Part shown: positions 1 to 8,019 of the stretch, in pieces
Layout: every line of letters begins with the position of its first letter
Numbering within the stretch: position 1 is the stretch's first letter
Assembly: GCA_002299135.1 (NCBI GenBank)
Contig: DBNM01000135.1
Coordinates: 767-20,614 of the forward strand
Length of the DNA stretch: 19,848 nt
Direction of reading: 5' to 3'
Source of the DNA: Candidatus Neomicrothrix sp. UBA672
GTDB lineage: Bacteria > Actinomycetota > Acidimicrobiia > Acidimicrobiales > MedAcidi-G1
Notes under the pieces: generated by a model
What the model saw: only the letters and a program-made list of their open reading frames with translations
Database searches by the model: none
Told to the model about the DNA's origin: nothing
Made by a program: the position numbers and the translations under genes

Positions 1-257
1 AGCGCAAAGCCAATTGTTATTTCTATTTCTGGTTTAGGTTCAAAAAAAATCTCTCCGGTTGATTCAAGTGGCGGGCCATAAACACACTCCCTCCAACTCC
101 CTTTAGCATCTGAAATTGTTATTCCATCACCTGATCTGAGACGCAAAACTTTTCCAAAATGATGAGCATCCTCATCACTCAAACAGGGATCATCAATGTC
201 ATCTACAAATGCATGAGGAATATTTAAATCAATTAGAGAAATATCTGAACCCTTCAA
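1..257 (-). CDS. rsmE: 16S rRNA m3U1498 methyltransferase RsmE (N-terminal part, cut by window edge)
   Basis: RsmE methylates N3 of U1498 in 16S rRNA using SAM. Only about 85 N-terminal residues are inside the window; the SPOUT/knot methyltransferase domain lies beyond the left edge. What is visible is the PUA-like N-terminal domain: an IPHAFVDD segment where family members have a 'RFFV' strand, then SDEDAHHFGKVLRLRSGD, the family hallmark (H-H-x3-VLRLR-x-GD), then a DAKG turn. No in-frame ATG exists upstream of the conserved part. The best start is TTG at 257-255, which overlaps the dnaJ stop (TTGA), implying translational coupling; a rare ATT start closer to IPHAFV is possible. Placement directly after dnaJ is common in bacteria. 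Identity is fairly sure, the start is not. Confidence 0.85.
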   Translation of the reverse strand, partial: MKGSDISLIDLNIPHAFVDDIDDPCLSDEDAHHFGKVLRLRSGDGITISDAKGSWRECVYGPPLESTGEIFFEPKPEIEITIGFA

Positions 258-1354
258 CTGAACGCCGATCGGAATTTACCGATTATCCCTTCGTCAGGAG
301 GGCTAACTTCATCATCTCTGGATCCCGCAAAATCTCTTATGAACTTCTCCTCCGCCGGTGTCAGGTCTTTAGGGGTTTCAACTATTACTTCAATAAGCAA
401 ATCTCCCCTTCCCCGACCTTGCAAGTGGGGAACGCCTCTTCCACGTATTCTCATCACTTGTCCACTTTCGGTACCTTTTGGGATAACGATGGTTTCTGAC
501 CCATCAAGCGTTTCAATCTCCATTTCAACCCCAAGAATTGCTTGTGTCATCTGCACTGGAAGCCTTCGCATTAAGTCATAGCCGCTACGTTCAAAATACT
601 GATGATCTTGAACTCTTATCTGCACATAGAGGTCACCGGCAGGACCTCCCCATGGTCCAACTGCCCCTCTTCCAGTAAGTCTTAATGTTGTCCCATCATC
701 CACACCGGCCGTCACCTGAACTGAAAAAGAGTCATCTACAACGTTTCTTCCCTCTCCTCCGCATTCTTCACAAGGGTCTGGTATCACCCAACCCATTCCT
801 CCACAAGCGTTACATGCAGCAGAGGTCATCATCTGACCTAAAAGCGACTGTCTTACTTGTTGAACCTGACCGCTGCCGTTGCAAGAAGTGCAGGTTTCAC
901 GACTTGAACCTTCAGATGCACCAGTCGCTTCACAGGCAGTACAAGCTAAAGCTGTTTTGATCCCAATTTCCTTTTCACAACCAAAAACTGCCTCAGCGAA
1001 TTCTAAGTGCAGTGAAGTCTCAAGATCCTGACCTTGTATAGGCCCTGTTCTTCTCCGCGATTGGGAAAAGCCTGAACCGAAAAAAGACTCAAAAATATCA
1101 CCTATTCCACCAAAAGGATCCCCCATTGAGGAGGCGCTTCCGACATCTCCAAAGCGGTCATAGCGGGATCTCTTTTCAGGATCGGAAAGCACCTCATATG
1201 CGAATGCGACCTCTTTAAACTTTTCTTCAGCTTCTGGGTCATCAGGATTCGCATCAGGATGATACTCGCGCGCCAGTCGACGATAAGACTTCTTTATCTC
1301 TTCCGTTGAGGCATTTCGCTGTACCTGCAGCACTTCATATGGGTCACTAGACAT
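254..1354 (-). CDS. dnaJ: Chaperone DnaJ (Hsp40)
   Basis: Cytosolic co-chaperone that delivers unfolded protein to DnaK and stimulates its ATPase. The 366 residues show the full type I layout. The J domain (about 4-70) carries HPD at 32-34. A short Gly/Phe region (about 70-98) follows. The zinc-binding region has four CxxC modules (C138/C141, C155/C158, C181/C184, C195/C198); the first reads CTACEATG rather than CxxCxGxG, a mild deviation that keeps the cysteines. C-terminal substrate-binding domains include the GRGVPHLQGRGRGDL segment. ATG at 1354 has GAGGG about 8 bp upstream, inside the end of hrcA; only 4 bp separate the two genes. No grpE or dnaK is in the window, so this may be a second DnaJ working with a DnaK encoded elsewhere. 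Confidence 0.97.
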   Translation of the reverse strand: MSSDPYEVLQVQRNASTEEIKKSYRRLAREYHPDANPDDPEAEEKFKEVAFAYEVLSDPEKRSRYDRFGDVGSASSMGDPFGGIGDIFESFFGSGFSQSRRRTGPIQGQDLETSLHLEFAEAVFGCEKEIGIKTALACTACEATGASEGSSRETCTSCNGSGQVQQVRQSLLGQMMTSAACNACGGMGWVIPDPCEECGGEGRNVVDDSFSVQVTAGVDDGTTLRLTGRGAVGPWGGPAGDLYVQIRVQDHQYFERSGYDLMRRLPVQMTQAILGVEMEIETLDGSETIVIPKGTESGQVMRIRGRGVPHLQGRGRGDLLIEVIVETPKDLTPAEEKFIRDFAGSRDDEVSPPDEGIIGKFRSAFS

Positions 1355-1358
1355 TTTT

Positions 1359-2363
1359 TTAACCCTCGGTTAAATGGTCACCTAAACTCCGGCCGACAAT
1401 TCCGACTGTCGCAAGTGCTTGAGTATAGTCCATTCTTGTTGGACCAAGAATACCAATCGATCCTGCAGCCTCACCGTCAATTTCATACGGAGCTACGACA
1501 AGGGAACATTCAGCCAGATGATCGACACCTGTTTCAGTTCCTATAACAACGCTAAGGCCACGATCGATGACACCTCTAATCAAACTGACCACAATCATTT
1601 GGCGTTCTAACAGGTCTAAAACTTTTCTAATACCTTCAGGTTCTGAAAGGGAACCTGCAAGAACTGACGTCCCTCCAACATAAACAGTTTCCTTTGATTG
1701 GACTAAAGAGGTGAGCGTTTTCTCAACCTCTCTTACCAGATAATCAACGTTAACGTTTCCGCTTAGTGGAACTTCCGGCAGAGCACCCAGCCGAAAGCCT
1801 CTGAGGTGTTTAGAAAGATAATGATTTGCTTCATCGAGTTCGGTTTCATTTATCACTACTTCTTTCGAAATGTCTAGTGAATGCTTTTCCACTACCCCAT
1901 TAGAAGTAACTAAAACAAGCAGGATTTGATCAAGTGAAAGGTCGACCAAATGCACCGAACGTACCGTTTGATGATCAGAATCGGGTGAAAGAACAACACC
2001 GGCACTCCCGGTTAGTGCAGCTAAAAAATTACTTGTCTCCTGCAGCATCTGTTCAATCTCAATATGTGACCTATCAAAAAAAGACTTGATCTGTTGGTTT
2101 TCAACCCGGTCAAGTCTTACGGGACCCAGCAAATTGTCAACGAAGAAACGATAAGCCTTTTCTGTGGGAATGCGACCGGCTGAAGTGTGAGGCTGATCCA
2201 AATAGCCTTCAGATTCTAAAAGTGCCATCTCATTTCTTATCGTCGAAGCAGAAACATCTACTGAGTCACATCTTGCCACTGAACTCGAACCGACTGGTTG
2301 GGCAGTTTCTATGTATGCCTCAACAACAGCGCCTAAAATCCCTGCTTTTCTTTCGTCTAGCAT
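1359..2363 (-). CDS. hrcA: Heat-inducible transcription repressor HrcA
   Basis: HrcA represses class I heat-shock genes by binding the CIRCE inverted repeat, with GroEL as folding partner. The 334 residues fit the family length. The N-terminal winged helix begins with ERKAGILGAVVEAYIETAQPVGS, then SVSASTIRNEMALLE-like residues for the recognition helix and an 'HTSAGRIPTEKAYRFFVD' stretch typical of HrcA. The C-terminal GAF-like/dimerisation domain ends with a GILGPTRMDY motif near residue 305. ATG at 2363 is preceded by GAAGG immediately and GGAG 14 bp upstream. It lies between lepA and dnaJ on the same strand, the usual hrcA-dnaJ order. No CIRCE element (TTAGCACTC-N9-GAGTGCTAA) was found upstream or elsewhere in the window, so autoregulation through CIRCE is not apparent. 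Confidence 0.95.
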   Translation of the reverse strand: MLDERKAGILGAVVEAYIETAQPVGSSSVARCDSVDVSASTIRNEMALLESEGYLDQPHTSAGRIPTEKAYRFFVDNLLGPVRLDRVENQQIKSFFDRSHIEIEQMLQETSNFLAALTGSAGVVLSPDSDHQTVRSVHLVDLSLDQILLVLVTSNGVVEKHSLDISKEVVINETELDEANHYLSKHLRGFRLGALPEVPLSGNVNVDYLVREVEKTLTSLVQSKETVYVGGTSVLAGSLSEPEGIRKVLDLLERQMIVVSLIRGVIDRGLSVVIGTETGVDHLAECSLVVAPYEIDGEAAGSIGILGPTRMDYTQALATVGIVGRSLGDHLTEG

Positions 2364-2397
2364 CCTTCGGATGTTACTCCCATCGTCGCTATTTAGG

Positions 2398-2403
2398 ATT
2401 ATA
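2398..2403 (-). promoter_or_regulatory. Candidate -10 box for hrcA-dnaJ-rsmE
   Basis: In the 52-bp gap between lepA and hrcA the minus strand reads TATAAT, a perfect -10 hexamer, about 35 bp before the hrcA ATG. No good -35 sits at 16-18 bp. It could allow hrcA-dnaJ-rsmE to be transcribed separately from lepA. AT-rich gaps produce such hexamers by chance. Confidence 0.3.
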
Positions 2404-2415
2404 TATTTATTGTTT

Positions 2416-4200
2416 CTATTCTTCGAGACTCAAAGCGGAAACAAAAGCCTCTTGAGGAACCTCAACACGACCAATTGACTTCATCTTTCTTTTGCCTTGC
2501 TTCTGTTTTTCCAATAATTTCCTCTTTCTTGTTATGTCACCCCCGTAAAGTTTCGCTGTTACGTCTTTCCGGTATGCCCTGACAGTTTCACGGGCGATTA
2601 TTCGACCACCTATCGTGGCTTGTATCGGAACTTCGAATTGTTGTCGAGGGATTAATTCCTTTAGTCTTTCTGCCATTTTTCGACCGTATTCATATGAGGC
2701 ATCGCGGTGTACAACTGCACTAAAAGCATCAACAGATTCCCCTTGTAGCAAGATATCTACTCGTACGAGGTCGGATTTCATATAACCAGCAGGTTCATAA
2801 TCAAGACTCGCGTAACCTTGAGTTCTGCTTTTCAATTGATCGAAAAAATTTAGAACTACCTCCGCTAAAGGAAGTTGATATTTGAGTTCTATACGTTCAG
2901 GTGATAAATATGACAGCTTTTCCAACTCGCCTCGCCGTCCTTGACAAAGTTCCATCAGAGTGCCCGTGTACTCCGCTGGAGATATCAAAGTGGTGGACAA
3001 CCAAGGTTCTTCTATCGATGCGATCTCCCCTGCCGAAGGAAGGTCGCACGGATTGTCGATTTCTTCGACTTTTCCGCTCGCATGAATCACACGGTATTTA
3101 ACTGAAGGTGCCGTGGTAATTAAATTAAGATCAAATTCTCTTTCAAGACGCTCTCGAACTATCTCCATGTGTAACAACCCCAAAAAACCGCACCTGAATC
3201 CGAAACCGAGTGCAGATGAAGTGTCGGGTTCAAAAGTAAAACTCGAGTCATTAAGTCTGAGCTTTTCTAAAGCATCTCTCAAATCTCCAAAATCATCTCC
3301 GTCTATCGGATACAAACCGCTGAAAACCATAGGTTTAGGTTCTTGGTATCCGGATAATACTGACTGACTCCCACCATTCGTAGTTGTTATCGTTTCACCA
3401 GATCGAGCTTCCCCAACGTCTTTAATCCCGGCTAGAACATAACCCACTTCCCCCGGGCCGAGACTTTTAACTGGTGTCATCTCAGGGCGCCAAACTCCTA
3501 CTTCGTCAAGTTGATGATTAGTTCCAGCCTGCATAAATTTGATAGACATTCCGGCGTCTAAACGACCTTGCATTATACGAACCGAAGACACAACACCTCG
3601 ATACTGATCAAAATGGCTGTCAAAGACAAGTGCCTGAAGTGGTAAGTCTTCGTTAGCTTCCGGAGATGGTGTTTTTTCAACAACTGCGTCAAGAAGTTCT
3701 GGGACTCCTTCACCAGTTTTTGCACTTATTCGAAAAATTTCATCGCTTGTGATACCTAAGGCTTTTTCTATTTCTTCCGCGTACCGGTCTGGTTCCGCGG
3801 CTGGTAAATCTATCTTGTTTAATACGGCCACAATTTCTAAATCATGTTCAAGCGCCTGATAACAGTTAGCTAGAGTTTGCGCTTCTATTCCCTGCGCCGC
3901 GTCGACTACTAATATCACTCCTTCACATGCAGCTAACGATCGACTGACTTCATAACCGAAATCAACATGACCTGGTGTATCTATAAGGTTAATTACCGAG
4001 TCTTTCCAATCGAGTCGCACGCTTTGTAGCTTTATAGTTATCCCTCTCTCACGCTCCAAGTCCATAGAATCTAAATATTGAGCTCGCATGTTTCTTTCAT
4101 CTACAGCCCCACAAAGTTCAAGCATGCGATCAGCCAGTGTCGACTTACCATGATCTATGTGAGCAATGATCGATGTATTACACATCTTTTTCTTAGTCAT
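2416..4200 (-). CDS. lepA: Elongation factor 4 (LepA), translational GTPase
   Basis: EF4/LepA is a ribosome-bound GTPase implicated in back-translocation or in ribosome biogenesis and initiation. The 594 residues match the usual ~600. GTPase motifs are in order: G1 AHIDHGKST at 13-21, switch I RGITI at 52-56, G3 DTPGH at 74-78, G4 NKID at 128-131 and an SAK G5 near 160. The C-terminal domain includes the LepA-typical GFRCGFLGLLHMEI stretch and a YGGDITRKRKLLEKQKQGK basic tail that enters the peptidyl-transferase region. ATG at 4200 has a weak GGCAGAG in front; the second methionine (residue 6) is a possible alternative start. It is divergent from rpsT across about 130 bp and heads the lepA-hrcA-dnaJ-rsmE run. 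Confidence 0.97.
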   Translation of the reverse strand: MTKKKMCNTSIIAHIDHGKSTLADRMLELCGAVDERNMRAQYLDSMDLERERGITIKLQSVRLDWKDSVINLIDTPGHVDFGYEVSRSLAACEGVILVVDAAQGIEAQTLANCYQALEHDLEIVAVLNKIDLPAAEPDRYAEEIEKALGITSDEIFRISAKTGEGVPELLDAVVEKTPSPEANEDLPLQALVFDSHFDQYRGVVSSVRIMQGRLDAGMSIKFMQAGTNHQLDEVGVWRPEMTPVKSLGPGEVGYVLAGIKDVGEARSGETITTTNGGSQSVLSGYQEPKPMVFSGLYPIDGDDFGDLRDALEKLRLNDSSFTFEPDTSSALGFGFRCGFLGLLHMEIVRERLEREFDLNLITTAPSVKYRVIHASGKVEEIDNPCDLPSAGEIASIEEPWLSTTLISPAEYTGTLMELCQGRRGELEKLSYLSPERIELKYQLPLAEVVLNFFDQLKSRTQGYASLDYEPAGYMKSDLVRVDILLQGESVDAFSAVVHRDASYEYGRKMAERLKELIPRQQFEVPIQATIGGRIIARETVRAYRKDVTAKLYGGDITRKRKLLEKQKQGKRKMKSIGRVEVPQEAFVSALSLEE

Positions 4201-4332
4201 CTCTGCCGACCGTACATTCTCGTGAGCTTAATTACATGAATTAAATTGGATTCTTTGCTTTCTTATGCTGTCCTGTATCTCTCTTCACACGCTAAGATTG
4301 AAGACTGCTGAAAGAAAAGGTTGTATTTACCC
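4201..4332. promoter_or_regulatory. Divergent lepA/rpsT intergenic region
   Basis: This 132-bp gap must hold the start signals of both lepA (minus) and rpsT (plus). On the plus strand TAAGAT at 4293-4298 is a plausible -10 that would put transcription start near 4305, giving rpsT a leader of about 28 nt. No convincing -35 is visible. On the minus strand TACGGT lies 8 bp before the lepA ATG, a weak leaderless-type -10. No riboswitch-like structure or CIRCE repeat was recognised. Confidence 0.4.
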
Positions 4333-4572
4333 GTGGCAAATATTAAGAGTGCAATAAAACGTAACCGTCAAAATGAAGTACGACGTTCAAGAAACCGGTC
4401 TTTTCGTTCAGAAATGCGTACACTCGTGAAAACAGCTAGGGACTCAGGTACAGCTGAAGACACTAACGCTGCAATCAAGAAGATTGATAGAGCCGCTGCT
4501 AAAGGCATTATTCATGCCAATAAGGCGGCGCGAGAGAAATCTAGACTTCAGAAAAGTTTAAACAACAGTTAA
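4333..4572 (+). CDS. rpsT: 30S ribosomal protein S20
   Basis: Primary 16S rRNA-binding protein of the small subunit. The 79-residue product begins ANIKSAIKRNRQNEVRRSRN after the initiator, the classic S20 start, and continues as a basic three-helix protein with the conserved KAARxKSRLxK-type C-terminus. The open frame extends to a TTG at 4321, but every S20 starts at (M)ANIKSAIKR, so the GTG at 4333 is chosen. AAAGG at 4316-4320 sits 12 bp upstream, a little far for a Shine-Dalgarno. It faces holA with only 4 bp between the stop codons, the common rpsT/holA pairing. Confidence 0.96.
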   Translation: MANIKSAIKRNRQNEVRRSRNRSFRSEMRTLVKTARDSGTAEDTNAAIKKIDRAAAKGIIHANKAAREKSRLQKSLNNS

Positions 4573-4576
4573 TCAC

Positions 4577-5587
4577 TCATCTCATTGCCGCTAATCGAGC
4601 CACAAGTACCTCTACAACTAGTTCAGGTGGCCAACCTTTCTTCCCTTTTAAATCAAGATCTGCTTCTGCTATAAGTCCTATAGCTCTGAAAACATTCTTT
4701 TTTCCTAATCTTTGCGATGTAGAAAGAATTTTTTTTGCAGGATACGCACTAATTGAAAGCACATCTGCTGCTGTTTTTTCATCTTTTAAACCTGAACCTT
4801 CGAGACGTAACATTTTTTCATAATGAGAGTGAAGTAGGGCTAACACTCCCAGCGGATGTCGACCATCCGCCCTAAGCATCCTTTTAAGTCGTTCCAACGC
4901 TTCAGGGATTTTGCCGGAATCTATAGAGTCCGTTAGATCCCATGGCATTACTGACCCAGCATCTCCAAGATAAGGCTCCACATCTTTGAGTTCTAATGTT
5001 TCACCGCCTTCATAGACGGAAGCTAGAACTTCTAAAAGCGCAAAAACTTTCGTGCGGTCTTCCCCGAAGTGGTCTGCTATACGTTTACGTGCCTCTCGAG
5101 TAATTTCAACAGATGCTTTGTCTAGTGATTCTGATAACCATTTATCAGCCTGTTTTCCTTTTCCAGTAGTTAACTTCTCAAAGATTCCTCCGGAGTTTTC
5201 AATTGCATCAAGCAAACTCTTGGGAATAGGTGACAATCTCTGTTGTTGCGGAGTGTTTCCTTTCTCCCATACGAGTATCAAAGAAGTCGTTTCTAAAGGA
5301 CAATTCAAGTATTCGATTAGAGGCTCGAGGTCCTCTTTCTTGCTGAAGCGACCAATGTGTCGTCCCACCACAACTCTGCTCTGAGTCAAGAAAGGAGCAG
5401 TTTGTGCGGAGTCAACCAACTTGCCTATATGAAACTGTTCCGCGAAACGATAATTTTCCTCGGTTAATTCTTCCAAAGCAAGGCTTCTATCTTCACCATC
5501 TAAAGCTTTTTCTAAATGTGCGTTAAGCGATCTGGAAATCAACACGTCGTCGTCTCCTGATATGAGCACTATTGGAACCCTATTCAT
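4577..5587 (-). CDS. holA: DNA polymerase III delta subunit
   Basis: HolA is the clamp-loader subunit that opens the beta sliding clamp at replication forks. The 336 residues match the family. The N-terminus, PIVLISGDDDVLISRSL, is the typical delta entry strand and helix; the central part has a KQADKWLSESLDKA region and the C-terminal collar domain contains AYPAKKILSTSQRLGKKN-type residues. Delta subunits usually lack a working ATP site, and no Walker A motif is visible. ATG at 5587 has no clear Shine-Dalgarno; the gene starts 24 bp after the monooxygenase stop on the same strand. In many actinobacteria comEC lies upstream of holA; here a monooxygenase/SDR pair takes that place. It is convergent with rpsT. 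Confidence 0.9.
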   Translation of the reverse strand: MNRVPIVLISGDDDVLISRSLNAHLEKALDGEDRSLALEELTEENYRFAEQFHIGKLVDSAQTAPFLTQSRVVVGRHIGRFSKKEDLEPLIEYLNCPLETTSLILVWEKGNTPQQQRLSPIPKSLLDAIENSGGIFEKLTTGKGKQADKWLSESLDKASVEITREARKRIADHFGEDRTKVFALLEVLASVYEGGETLELKDVEPYLGDAGSVMPWDLTDSIDSGKIPEALERLKRMLRADGRHPLGVLALLHSHYEKMLRLEGSGLKDEKTAADVLSISAYPAKKILSTSQRLGKKNVFRAIGLIAEADLDLKGKKGWPPELVVEVLVARLAAMR

Positions 5588-5611
5588 TTACGATTCTGTT
5601 CATCTTTCGAC

Positions 5612-7078
5612 TTACACAAATTCCATAACTCCGTCTTCAAGTGAAGTGCTCCGCGAAAGCATCTTTTTGTCTTTATAAAAATCCTGAGTGTTTAGCCAGG
5701 GTTCGCGATCACCTTGCTTTGGCATTTCCGACATGGATCTTTTCATATACCCTGACGAGAAACCTTCTATCCAGTTTCTTCGAGGCATATCCATATCACT
5801 TTCCCTGAGTCTTGGAGTTGCTCTTTTTGCTCCAGTTTTTCTCATATGATTCAAAAGACGACACGCGTAGGAACTGTTAATATCAGCTCTTAATGTCCAA
5901 GAAGCATTTATGTACCCAAAAGTTGAAATCAAATTAGGTACGTCTGAGTATGCAAGACCTTTGTATATCCAGGTCTCCGAGAAGTCGACTGGATTGCCAT
6001 CTATCCTAAATTCTACTTGGCCTAGAGTTACAAGATTTAAGCCTGTTGCTGTGACGATAATGTCAGCTTTCAATTCTTCACCCGTCTTCAACAAAATCCC
6101 GTCCGGAGTGAAACGATCGATAGTTTCGGTTACTACTGAAACTTTTCCATTACGAATAGATTTAAACAAATCACCGTTAGGAACTAAACAAAGCCGTTCA
6201 TCCCAAGGGTTGTACGAAGGTGTGAAATGACGTTTGACGTCGAAATCCGGATTTAGAGCCGTACGAACACCTGTAAGTATCTTCTCTTTAACTTTTTCCG
6301 GGTCTTTTCTGGTTAATTTGTAAATGTAGTTTTGACCAAAAATATTTTTCTTTCTAGTCAAATAGTATGCAACTTTCTCAGGCAATATTTTCCTCAACAG
6401 AGCAGCAAAAGGATCGTGATCAGGGCGCGCTACAACATAGGTAGGTGATCTTTGAAGCATGACGACATGTTCGGCACTTTCGGCCATGGCGGGAACAAGT
6501 GTTACTGCCGTTGCCCCAGAGCCTATAACAACAACTTTCTTGGCATCATAATCAATGTCTTCCGGCCATTCTTGCGGATGAACTATTTCTCCAGAATATG
6601 TTCCCACTCCTTCGAAAGTAGGCGTGTATCCGGATTTATAACTGTAATAACCGGAACACATCAGAAGAAAGTTGCATGTGTATTCGAAAGTCTCCCCAGT
6701 TTCGTTATTCGACACTCGTAAAGTCCAGCAGTCTTTTTCATTTGACCATTCGGCAGTGGATACATGATGGTTGAATTTGATTTTTTCTCTAATCTCAAAT
6801 TCATCGACTGTTTCTTCAAGGTATTCAAGAATGGCCGGACCATCTGCGATGGATTTTGCCGCTTTCCAGGGTTTGAAGCTGAAACCCAAAGTGTGCATAT
6901 CACTGTCAGAGCGAATTCCTGGATATCGGAATAAATCCCATGTGCCTCCTAAATTTGCTCGCCCTTCAAGGATGACGAAGGAGCGATCAGGGCATTCCTT
7001 CTGGAGACGGTAAGCCGATCCAATACCAGAAATACCTGCTCCTACGACTATGACGTCAAAATCATTTTTCTCTGTCAT
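5612..7078 (-). CDS. FAD-dependent Baeyer-Villiger monooxygenase, EthA-like
   Basis: Predicted class B flavoprotein that inserts one oxygen from O2 next to a ketone, using FAD and NADPH, to give an ester or lactone. The 488 residues match mycobacterial EthA (about 489). GAGISG at 13-18 is the FAD Rossmann motif, and GGTW at 44-47 plus RYPGIRSDSDMHTL at 51-64 are typical of Baeyer-Villiger enzymes (a conserved Asp lies near 58-60). The fingerprint FxGxxxHxxxWP appears as YSGEIVHPQEWP at 161-172 with Tyr for the first Phe. The second Rossmann motif GSGATA at 186-191 binds NADPH. ATG at 7078 has GAGAGAG just upstream. It follows an SDR gene by 45 bp and precedes holA by 24 bp on the same strand. 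The substrate is unknown; EthA-family enzymes accept a wide range of ketones and thioamides. Confidence 0.88.
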   Translation of the reverse strand: MTEKNDFDVIVVGAGISGIGSAYRLQKECPDRSFVILEGRANLGGTWDLFRYPGIRSDSDMHTLGFSFKPWKAAKSIADGPAILEYLEETVDEFEIREKIKFNHHVSTAEWSNEKDCWTLRVSNNETGETFEYTCNFLLMCSGYYSYKSGYTPTFEGVGTYSGEIVHPQEWPEDIDYDAKKVVVIGSGATAVTLVPAMAESAEHVVMLQRSPTYVVARPDHDPFAALLRKILPEKVAYYLTRKKNIFGQNYIYKLTRKDPEKVKEKILTGVRTALNPDFDVKRHFTPSYNPWDERLCLVPNGDLFKSIRNGKVSVVTETIDRFTPDGILLKTGEELKADIIVTATGLNLVTLGQVEFRIDGNPVDFSETWIYKGLAYSDVPNLISTFGYINASWTLRADINSSYACRLLNHMRKTGAKRATPRLRESDMDMPRRNWIEGFSSGYMKRSMSEMPKQGDREPWLNTQDFYKDKKMLSRSTSLEDGVMEFV

Positions 7079-7114
7079 TGCTCTCTCAACTGTCCTTGTT
7101 ATTACTCATTGTAG

Positions 7115-7132
7115 ATGCGAAATTCATCGCAT
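7115..7132 (-). repeat. Inverted repeat across the SDR stop codon
   Basis: ATGCGA-AATTCA-TCGCAT is a perfect 6+6 bp inverted repeat with a 6-nt loop that spans the stop codon of the SDR gene, 37 bp before the monooxygenase start. As RNA it would form a short hairpin. There is no U-tract after it, so a terminator is unlikely; RNA processing or chance are alternatives. Confidence 0.35.
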
Positions 7133-7891
7133 TATTCCACCACCGTCAATTACAACTGATTGTCCGTTGACTTTTGCTGACCCTGCAGAAGATAGCCATG
7201 TCACAGTCTCGGCTATCTGTTCAGGTTTTATAAGTTCACCAGTTGGAGAAATTCTCTCAAGAGTTCTCTTAGCTCGATCCGTTAGTTCTCCATTTGCATC
7301 TCTGATCATCGGAGTGTCCACCAAACCAGGAAGAATTGCATTACAACGAATTCCTAACTTTCCATATTCAGCCGCAACTGATTTAGTCAACCCCACCACA
7401 CCGTGTTTAGCTGCTGTGTAATGAGCCTGACCAGGAGCTGGCACTATTCCAGCTCCAGAAGAAGTATTAACTATTACGCCGCCAGTATCAGATTTAAGCA
7501 TGTGTATTATTTCGTGTTTCATGCAGATGAAAACCGAAGTTAAGTTCGTTTGAATCATCTCGGTCCAGTCTCTTATTTCAAGTTCATGAAACTTGCTGCT
7601 TGGGTGGTTAATGCCAGCATTATTGAAAGCAATATCTAAACGCCCATGTTCGTCAACGATTTCATCCAATGTCGCCGCAACTGAATCCTCTTTACTCACG
7701 TCTACGCAATGAGTGGAAAATCCAGTCTTTAAATTATCGACTATTTCAGAAGTGGAAAGTATCCCCTGCTCATCTATATCGATAAGTGCTATGTGTAAAA
7801 CACCCTCTTTAGCAAAAGCTTCTGCCGTTGAACGACCAATCCCGCTAGCCGCTCCAGTTACTAAAGCAATTTTCCCCTCCAATACCCCCAT
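7124..7891 (-). CDS. Short-chain dehydrogenase/reductase (classical SDR, alcohol dehydrogenase type)
   Basis: NAD(P)-dependent oxidoreductase, probably oxidising a secondary alcohol to a ketone or the reverse. The 255 residues fit classical SDRs. The cofactor motif TGAASGIG is at 12-19, NNAG at 90-93, active-site Asn near N116, Ser S145, Tyr Y158 and Lys K162 (HYTAAKH), and PG at 188-189; the C-terminus GQSVVIDGGGIMR is the usual SDR end. An acidic residue after the second strand (IDID, 37-40) favours NAD(H) over NADP(H). ATG at 7891 has a strong AAGGAAGG 6 bp upstream. It leads the SDR-monooxygenase-holA run and diverges from the gene at 8020. Its adjacency to a Baeyer-Villiger enzyme suggests an alcohol-to-ketone-to-ester sequence (inference). 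Confidence 0.9.
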   Translation of the reverse strand: MGVLEGKIALVTGAASGIGRSTAEAFAKEGVLHIALIDIDEQGILSTSEIVDNLKTGFSTHCVDVSKEDSVAATLDEIVDEHGRLDIAFNNAGINHPSSKFHELEIRDWTEMIQTNLTSVFICMKHEIIHMLKSDTGGVIVNTSSGAGIVPAPGQAHYTAAKHGVVGLTKSVAAEYGKLGIRCNAILPGLVDTPMIRDANGELTDRAKRTLERISPTGELIKPEQIAETVTWLSSAGSAKVNGQSVVIDGGGIMR

Positions 7892-8019
7892 TAGTTTCCT
7901 TCCTTATTAAACATTCTGTGACCTCTTGCCTTATTTTTCCATTGAAATATGTAAGATGCCGAATTGATGGCAGTTAACATCTTTGTCTACCGTCAGATTT
8001 AACTTTAAATGGAGGATTT
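7892..8019. promoter_or_regulatory. Divergent promoter region between the two catabolic arms
   Basis: These 128 bp serve both the minus-strand SDR arm and the plus-strand arm starting at 8020. On plus, TAAGAT at 7952-7957 is a plausible -10, with start near 7964, and GGAGG at 8011-8015 is the ribosome site for the 8020 gene. TGCC-N8-GGCA at 7957-7972 is a small inverted repeat just downstream of that -10, a position where a repressor could sit. A good ribosome site (AAGGAAGG) for the SDR lies at the other end. No KstR-type operator was recognised. Confidence 0.45.

Noticed and set aside
4321..4332. Extended rpsT start at TTG 4321
   Set aside because: S20 proteins begin at ANIKSAIKR; the extra four residues are not part of the family and the GTG at 4333 is the natural start.
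7892..8019. KstR or KstR2 operator controlling the catabolic arms
   Set aside because: I looked for the AAC-N4-GTT-like and CAAG-N2-CTTG-like palindromes and found no convincing match, so steroid-regulator control is not supported by the sequence.
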